Below are positions 58,943-64,000 of a DNA stretch of 64,000 nucleotides, piece after piece (positions within the stretch are counted from its first letter, which is position 1; every line of letters starts with the position of its first letter). A program made the translations under genes and the position numbers. This DNA comes from Parabacteroides timonensis (GTDB taxonomy: Bacteria > Bacteroidota > Bacteroidia > Bacteroidales > Tannerellaceae). The stretch spans positions 3,156,420-3,220,419 of the forward strand of contig NZ_LT669941.1 in assembly GCF_900128505.1 (NCBI RefSeq), given 5' to 3'. A model generated the notes under the pieces. The model did no database searches. It was not told the origin of the DNA and saw only the letters and a program-made list of their open reading frames with translations.

Positions 58943-60943
58943 ATGGATAAAATAAGAAACCTGCGGCCGGAAGAGATTGCGATCCTGCAATCTCAGAATT
59001 GCCATGCAGAAAGCTGGGATCAGGTGTTTGTCCCGCCCACTTTTGATACGAAATACCTTTCCAACGTACGCTTTTCGGGAAGTGTTATATTGGGCCTCTT
59101 CGAAAAGGAATTTATATTGCCCGGTGGAGTCAGGAAGCATAGTGGGATTAGGAATGCAAGTTTGCATAACTGCTTTTTAGGCGACAATATCCTGATCGAA
59201 AATATACATAATTATATTGCCAACTACCGTATCAACGACGATTGCTTTATCGAAAACGTAAATGTAATGGTCGTAGACGGAGCAACTTCTTTTGGTAACA
59301 ATGTTGCCGTATCGGTTCTGAACGAAACCGGAGGTCGGGAAGTCCCGATCCACGACAGCCTTTCCGCTTCAATGGCTTATGTTATTGCCCTCTACCGCCA
59401 TCGACCGGAACTGATCCGACACTTACAGGAGCTGATAGCCGATTATGCCGAAAGCATTACATCCGATTATGGTACGATCGGCAAACAAGTCAGGATTATC
59501 AATACGGGAACCATCCGCAATGTACGGATCGGAGATCATACGACGATTGAAAACTGTACCCGCCTGGAAAACGGTTCGATCAACAGTAACAAACAAGCCC
59601 CGGTATATATCGGCGACAGCGTGATCGCCCAGGATTTCATCCTCTCGTCAGGAGCAGTAATTGCCGACGCAGCCAAGATCATCCGCTGCTTTATCGGGCA
59701 AGCCTGCCATGTGACTCATAACTTCTCGGCTCACGACTCATTATTATTCAGTAACTGTGCTTTCGAAAATGGGGAAGCTTGCGCCATCTTTGCCGGTCCA
59801 TTCACCGTCTCCATGCACAAAAGCAGCCTATTGATAGCAGGGATGTATTCGTTCCTGAATGCCGGAAGCGGTTCGAACCAGAGCAATCATATGTACAAAT
59901 TGGGACCTATCCACCAAGGGATTGTAGAAAGGGGATCGAAGACGACCAGCGACTCGTACATCCTTTGGCCGGCACGTATCGGTGCATTCTCCCTGGTCAT
60001 GGGCCGTCATCACCATCATAGCGACACATCAGACATGCCTTTCTCTTACCTGATAGAAAAAGATGATGAGACTTATCTCGTTCCGGGTGTCAACCTAAGA
60101 AGCGTAGGTACGATCCGCGATGCCCAGAAATGGCCGAAGCGCGATAAACGAACCGATCCGGAACGCCTGGATATGATCAACTACAATCTATTGAGTCCCT
60201 ATACGATCCATAAAATGATAAAGGCGGTCGGTATCCTGAAAAACCTGCAACAACTGGTAGGGGAAACATCCGAAATATATTATTTCCAAAATACCCGCAT
60301 TAAAGGTTCGTCTCTACGAAATGCCCTGAATTTATATGGAATGGCAATCAACAAGTTCCTGGGCAACTCCTTGATTAAAAAACTGGAGGGCACACAATTC
60401 CGTTCTATCGAAGAGGTGCGCCGGCAGTTACAACCGACATCGGAGAAAGGTGCTGGTGAATGGATCGACTTGTCAGGACTAATCCTTCCCAAAGAGGAAC
60501 TGGATAACCTGATCGGCGAGATTGAAACGGGGCAGACTCATTCATTATCCACGATAGAAGCTTTTTTCCATTCGATGCACAGTCATTATTACGATATGGA
60601 ATGGACGTGGGCTTACAAGAAAATTGAAGCGTATTACAACATCGACCTAAAAACGATCACCGCTGCTGAAATCATCCGGTTGGTGGAGTTGTGGAAATCA
60701 TCCGTAATCAGCTTGGACGAGTTATTATATAAAGATGCACAAAAAGAATTCTCCCTCACCTCGATGACCGGTTTCGGCGTAGACGGCACCCGGAAAGAGA
60801 AAGAAGAAGACTTCGAAATCGTACGCGGCGCATTCGAACAGAATCCATTCGTTACAGCAGTCAAAGAACACATCAGCACGAAACGGGCATTGGGCGATGA
60901 ACTGATCGGTAGAATAAACCGTATCGCAGATTTTGAAAAATAA
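58943..60943 (+). CDS. DUF4954 family left-handed beta-helix protein
   Basis: A 666-aa protein of the DUF4954 family found in Bacteroidales. Residues ~45-330 contain hexapeptide-like strands (SGSVILGLFEKEF, GDNILIENIHNYIANYRINDD, GTIRNVRIGDHTTIENCTRLENGSI, IGDSVIAQDFILSSGAVIADAAKI), predicting a left-handed beta-helix as in acyl- and nucleotidyl-transferases. The C-terminal half is helical. No signal peptide. A sugar-nucleotide or acyl-transfer role is possible but unproven. The gene converges with xerD, with 12 bp between stop codons. Confidence 0.87.
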   Translation: MDKIRNLRPEEIAILQSQNCHAESWDQVFVPPTFDTKYLSNVRFSGSVILGLFEKEFILPGGVRKHSGIRNASLHNCFLGDNILIENIHNYIANYRINDDCFIENVNVMVVDGATSFGNNVAVSVLNETGGREVPIHDSLSASMAYVIALYRHRPELIRHLQELIADYAESITSDYGTIGKQVRIINTGTIRNVRIGDHTTIENCTRLENGSINSNKQAPVYIGDSVIAQDFILSSGAVIADAAKIIRCFIGQACHVTHNFSAHDSLLFSNCAFENGEACAIFAGPFTVSMHKSSLLIAGMYSFLNAGSGSNQSNHMYKLGPIHQGIVERGSKTTSDSYILWPARIGAFSLVMGRHHHHSDTSDMPFSYLIEKDDETYLVPGVNLRSVGTIRDAQKWPKRDKRTDPERLDMINYNLLSPYTIHKMIKAVGILKNLQQLVGETSEIYYFQNTRIKGSSLRNALNLYGMAINKFLGNSLIKKLEGTQFRSIEEVRRQLQPTSEKGAGEWIDLSGLILPKEELDNLIGEIETGQTHSLSTIEAFFHSMHSHYYDMEWTWAYKKIEAYYNIDLKTITAAEIIRLVELWKSSVISLDELLYKDAQKEFSLTSMTGFGVDGTRKEKEEDFEIVRGAFEQNPFVTAVKEHISTKRALGDELIGRINRIADFEK

Positions 60944-60955
60944 CACTGGACAGCA

Positions 60956-61861
60956 TTATTCCCGGTGACGACTCCGGGGATGATGCTCCAATATTTCTTT
61001 ACGCAGGAATTCCCGGTCGATATGTGTATATATCTCCGTCGTTGTGATATTTTCATGTCCCAGCATATCCTGTATAGCACGAAGATTGGCTCCTCCTTCC
61101 AATAAATGAGTCGCAAAAGAATGGCGGAAAGTATGAGGACTCACATTTTTTTGTATACCTGCCATCTCCGCCTGCTGTTTGATCACATGGAACACCATGA
61201 TACGTGAAAGTCCCGTTCCACGACGGCTCAGGAACAAAATGTCCTCATATCCCTTTTTAACAGCAACTAGATTACGATCCAATAAATAATTCTTTATTTC
61301 ACGAATAGCCGTATCCGAAATCGGAACGAGGCGCTGCTTGCTTCCCTTCCCTTCCACTTTAATAAAGCCTTCATCAAAATACACATCCGAATAACGCAGG
61401 GAAGTAAGCTCGGAAACACGTAGCCCGCAACTATACAACACCTCCAGCATAGCCCGGTTACGCTGGCCTTCCGGCAAAGAAAGGTCGATAGAATCGAGTA
61501 TATCATTTATCTCATTGACGGTCAGAACTTCCGGCAATTTTAATCCGATCTTGGGAGACTCCAACAATTCAGTCGGATCAACTGTTATATACTCGTCCAG
61601 TAACATGAAGCGGTAGAACGATTTAATACCCGAAATGATACGAGCCTGCGAACGGGGATGAATTCCAATATCACGTAACTGGGCAACAAACTGCTGTAAA
61701 TCCTGATAGGTAATGTCGGTATACCCTTTTCCTTCCGATTCGATGAAGCGGGTAAGTTTATCAAGGTCGGTCAGGTAAGCCTCTATCGAATTGGCAGATA
61801 ATGACTTCTCCAACCGGAGCCAGGTCTTATATTTGCTGATTATATCTTTTCCTTGCTGCAT
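60956..61861 (-). CDS. xerD: site-specific tyrosine recombinase XerD
   Basis: A 301-aa tyrosine recombinase. The N-terminal SAM-like core-binding domain covers about 1-90. The catalytic domain has the first Arg in SCGLRVSELTSLR, the Lys region KVEGKGSKQRLVPI, H-x-x-R in SPHTFRHSFATHLLEGG, the second His in LGHENITTTEIYTH, and the nucleophile Tyr in the same segment. Length and motifs match the housekeeping XerD used for dimer resolution at dif. It is not next to either inverted-repeat promoter, so it need not be their invertase. Its promoter interleaves with that of aroQ. Confidence 0.95.
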   Translation of the reverse strand: MQQGKDIISKYKTWLRLEKSLSANSIEAYLTDLDKLTRFIESEGKGYTDITYQDLQQFVAQLRDIGIHPRSQARIISGIKSFYRFMLLDEYITVDPTELLESPKIGLKLPEVLTVNEINDILDSIDLSLPEGQRNRAMLEVLYSCGLRVSELTSLRYSDVYFDEGFIKVEGKGSKQRLVPISDTAIREIKNYLLDRNLVAVKKGYEDILFLSRRGTGLSRIMVFHVIKQQAEMAGIQKNVSPHTFRHSFATHLLEGGANLRAIQDMLGHENITTTEIYTHIDREFLRKEILEHHPRSRHRE

Positions 61862-61899
61862 TGTAGACAGGTAATTATGTATGTGTCAAATAAAATCAC

Positions 61900-61945
61900 T
61901 ACCTTTGCCGGATATTTTCAGCCCGTACAAGGTGGTACAAAGGTA
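61900..61945. promoter_or_regulatory. interleaved divergent promoters (xerD / aroQ)
   Basis: Plus-strand TACCTTTG (61900-61907) for aroQ and minus-strand TACCTTTG (61938-61945) for xerD. Predicted starts near 61913 (plus) and 61932 (minus) give 5' ends that overlap by about 20 nt in antisense. Confidence 0.55.
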
Positions 61946-61961
61946 ATAAAGTTACAGCAAA

Positions 61962-62396
61962 ATGAAGAAGATTCAGATTATTAACGGTCCTAATCTTAAC
62001 CTGTTGGGCAAACGAGAGCCGACAGTGTATGGTAGTGCTTCCTTCGAGAGTTACCTGGACGAACTACGCGCCCGATATCCTCAATGTGAAATAGCCTACT
62101 ATCAAAGTAATGTGGAAGGCGAAATGATAAACAAAATCCACGAAGTGGGTTTCGAATACGATGGTATTATAATGAATGCGGGAGCATATACACATACATC
62201 CATCGCATTGCATGACGCCATAAAAGCAGTAAATACTCCGGTAGTAGAAGTACACATTTCAAATGTACATGCACGCGAATCGTTCCGCCATGTTTCGATG
62301 ATCTCTGCGGCCTGCAAAGGAGTGATCCTTGGATTCGGCCTGGATTCATATCGGCTGGCACTTGAAGCACTTATTCAGTTGACAGTTGACAAGTAA
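61962..62396 (+). CDS. aroQ: 3-dehydroquinate dehydratase, type II
   Basis: A 144-aa type II dehydroquinase of the shikimate pathway (3-dehydroquinate to 3-dehydroshikimate). Signatures are the N-terminal IINGPNLNLLGKREPTVYG with the catalytic Tyr, NPGAYTHTS-type DGIIMNAGAYTHTSIALHDAI, and VEVHISNVHARESFRH. The last six residues (QLTVDK) and the stop codon are encoded by a TTGACAG-type inverted-repeat element, so the natural C-terminus has probably been replaced. pyk follows 160 bp later. Confidence 0.97.
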   Translation: MKKIQIINGPNLNLLGKREPTVYGSASFESYLDELRARYPQCEIAYYQSNVEGEMINKIHEVGFEYDGIIMNAGAYTHTSIALHDAIKAVNTPVVEVHISNVHARESFRHVSMISAACKGVILGFGLDSYRLALEALIQLTVDK

Positions 62397-62518
62397 CAGT
62401 TGACAGTTAACGGAGAACTAAGACGAAACACAAAGAAAAGGTTATTAGAGCCTGACGCCCGACGAGAAGCAGTTCAGATAGTTTTTAACAATCGACTGCC
62501 ACTTGCCAACTGTCAACT
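62377..62518. repeat. TTGACAG inverted-repeat element
   Basis: The left arm 62377-62400 and right arm 62495-62518 are inverted repeats matching at 21 of 24 positions, all differences being transitions. The word TTGACAGTT recurs in the left arm and again at 62400. The element overlaps the 3' end of aroQ and fills most of the aroQ-pyk gap. Confidence 0.85.
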
Positions 62519-62556
62519 CTTAAAGAAATAATAGGTTATAATATTTATAAGGTTAT

Positions 62557-64000
62557 ATGTTAAAGCATACTAAGATTGTTGCTACGATTTCTGATCAGCG
62601 TTGTGATGTGGAATTTATCCGCTCACTGTACAATGCAGGAATGAATGTTGTGCGCCTGAATACGGCCCACATGATGGAAGAAGGTTTGAACCGTGTTGTT
62701 ACAAATGTCCGTTCCGTATCCGACCGCATCGGGATCCTGATGGATACGAAAGGCCCTGAGGTACGCACTACTATCTCACAGGAGCCAATATCTTTCACAA
62801 CCGGCGACCATGTAAAGATCGTAGGCGACCCGAACGGTGAAACCTCACGTGATTGCATCTATGTATCATACAAGAATTTTGTCGGAGACCTGGAAGTTGG
62901 AAGTGATGTTCTGATCGACGATGGCGACCTGGAATTAAAAGTGATCGAGAAACATGAAGACTATCTGGTCTGTGAAGTAGAAAACGATGCCGTATTGGGT
63001 AGTCGCAAAAGCGTAAACGTACCGGGTGTACGCATCAACTTGCCTTCACTGACAGAGAAAGACCGTAAAAATATCGTTTGGGCTATCGAAAACGATCTCG
63101 ATTTCATCGCCCATTCTTTTGTAAGAAATAAACAGGACGTACTGGATATCCAACATATCCTCGACGAACATAAAAGCCCGATCAAAATCATTGCCAAGAT
63201 CGAAAACCAAGAAGGTGTAGACAACATCGACGAGATCCTGGAAGTGGCTTATGGTATCATGATTGCCCGCGGCGACCTGGGTATCGAAGTCCCTGCAGAA
63301 AAGATTCCGGGAATCCAACGCGTACTGATCCGCAAGTGCGTAGAAGTGAAGAAACCGGTAATCGTGGCGACCCAGATGCTTCATTCCATGATAAAGAACC
63401 CGCGTCCTACCCGTGCGGAGGTAACCGATATTGCCAATGCAATCTACTACCGTACGGACGCATTAATGTTGAGTGGCGAAACGGCTTACGGTAAATATCC
63501 GCTCGAGGCCGTCCAGACAATGACAAAGGTTGCCCGCGAAGCCGAAAAAACAAAACTTGCAGCAAACGACATCCGCGTACCTATCGAAGGTAATGACCTG
63601 GACGTGACTTCATACCTGGCAAAACAGGCCGTAAAGTCGTCCAACAAATTGCATGTGAAAGCGATTATCACCGACAGTTATACCGGACGTACTGCCCGTT
63701 ATCTGGCTGCTTTCCGTGGCACATCTACGGTATTCGCCATCTGCTATAACCAACGTGTAACACGCATGCTTTCCCTGTCGTATGGTGTATGGGCTGTATA
63801 CCAGCCGTGGGATGACAGCCGTCGTAACTACTTTTACAGTGCACTGAACGAACTGATCAAAAGCGGACGTATCACACGCAACGACATGGTTGCCTATCTG
63901 AGCGGAAGTTTCGGTGAAGGTGGAGGAACAACGTTCCTCGAAATCAACAATGTTGGCAAAGTGTTGGATTCAGGAAACAATTATTCTCTCCCGACCTTTA
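62557..64000 (+). CDS. pyk: pyruvate kinase, 3' truncated by window
   Basis: 481 codons of pyruvate kinase are visible; the reading frame is still open at base 64000 (…YSLPTF). It transfers phosphate from phosphoenolpyruvate to ADP, the last glycolytic step. Signatures are TKIVATISD at the N-terminus, AGMNVVRLNTAHM, MDTKGPEVRT (substrate and K+ region), KIIAKIENQEGVDNIDEIL, the active-site MIARGDLGIEVP, and VATQMLHSMIKNPRPTRAEVTD. Only a few residues are likely missing compared with usual bacterial lengths. The gene has an AT-rich leader after the aroQ-linked repeat. Confidence 0.96.
   Translation, partial: MLKHTKIVATISDQRCDVEFIRSLYNAGMNVVRLNTAHMMEEGLNRVVTNVRSVSDRIGILMDTKGPEVRTTISQEPISFTTGDHVKIVGDPNGETSRDCIYVSYKNFVGDLEVGSDVLIDDGDLELKVIEKHEDYLVCEVENDAVLGSRKSVNVPGVRINLPSLTEKDRKNIVWAIENDLDFIAHSFVRNKQDVLDIQHILDEHKSPIKIIAKIENQEGVDNIDEILEVAYGIMIARGDLGIEVPAEKIPGIQRVLIRKCVEVKKPVIVATQMLHSMIKNPRPTRAEVTDIANAIYYRTDALMLSGETAYGKYPLEAVQTMTKVAREAEKTKLAANDIRVPIEGNDLDVTSYLAKQAVKSSNKLHVKAIITDSYTGRTARYLAAFRGTSTVFAICYNQRVTRMLSLSYGVWAVYQPWDDSRRNYFYSALNELIKSGRITRNDMVAYLSGSFGEGGGTTFLEINNVGKVLDSGNNYSLPTF

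Noticed and set aside
60956..61861. XerD as the local invertase for the promoter at 3304-3577
   Set aside because: Sequence and isolated housekeeping context fit chromosomal XerD, and it is 57 kb away; no evidence links it to the inverted repeats.

Overview
The window is a 64-kb chromosomal stretch of a Bacteroidales bacterium, most likely a Parabacteroides. Evidence: many genes start behind the Bacteroidetes -7 element TAnnTTTG; there are NigD-like, DUF4492-cydAB, DUF4954, DUF5683, DUF2023-flavodoxin and Bvu_2165/DUF4469 genes; and there is a 1039-aa secreted protein with a DUF6383-type C-terminus, a family I associate with Parabacteroides. There are no insertion sequences, prophages, CRISPR arrays or rRNA genes. 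One tRNA, Lys(UUU), is present. Gene order is dense and mostly housekeeping, so the unusual content is in the intergenic DNA.

Layout. 1-3274: two ABC half-exporters, the first cut by the window edge. 3275-8147: a possible phase-variable cassette of an IHF/HU-like DUF4469 protein, a 1117-aa GLUG-repeat surface protein and an HU protein. 8171-10086: DUF6599 and DUF362 genes. 10201-11958: a thioesterase and enolase. 12156-15470: a small DUF6686-like protein, a His-rich membrane protein and a TonB-dependent receptor. 15627-22949, minus strand: DUF2023, flavodoxin, Rel/SpoT, MltD-like transglycosylase, DUF5683, ParB, ParA. 23361-26480: the DUF6383 surface protein with an 814-bp upstream region. 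27295-30014: surE, lpxB and a NigD-like gene. 30149-33678: two ECF sigma modules facing each other. 33843-36206: sugar-modifying DUF1080 and Gfo/Idh/MocA genes. 36495-39465: DUF4492-cydA-cydB (cytochrome bd). 39771-45595: RNase Z, a small sorting-domain-like protein, a FadL porin, queC-queF, a second DUF1080 protein and a lipoprotein. 45894-52373: TolC-MacA-MacB-type efflux genes followed by a LytS/LytTR two-component pair. 52370-64000: PBP4, an AI-2E/PerM family protein, tRNA-Lys, hflX, DUF4954, xerD, aroQ and the start of pyk.

The most interesting signals are non-coding. (1) Two candidate invertible promoters lie upstream of surface-protein genes. At 3304-3577 a 20-bp inverted repeat (18/20) flanks 234 bp holding a promoter that points away from the cassette (apparent OFF). 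At 26573-26760 a 23-bp inverted repeat built on CGATCG palindromes flanks a promoter that points toward the DUF6383 gene (apparent ON). (2) Several intergenic arrays share an architecture but not a sequence: short self-complementary or inverted words at 22-23-bp periods (TGCGCA; TGCCA/TGGCA; CCCA/TGGG; weaker AAGG/CCTT). (3) Dispersed palindromes and inverted repeats sit right behind stop codons; one supplies the last codons of aroQ. (4) Divergent promoters overlap each other at three loci, and two mRNAs look leaderless.

All calls come from reading the sequence. Family names are recognised from memory, not searched.
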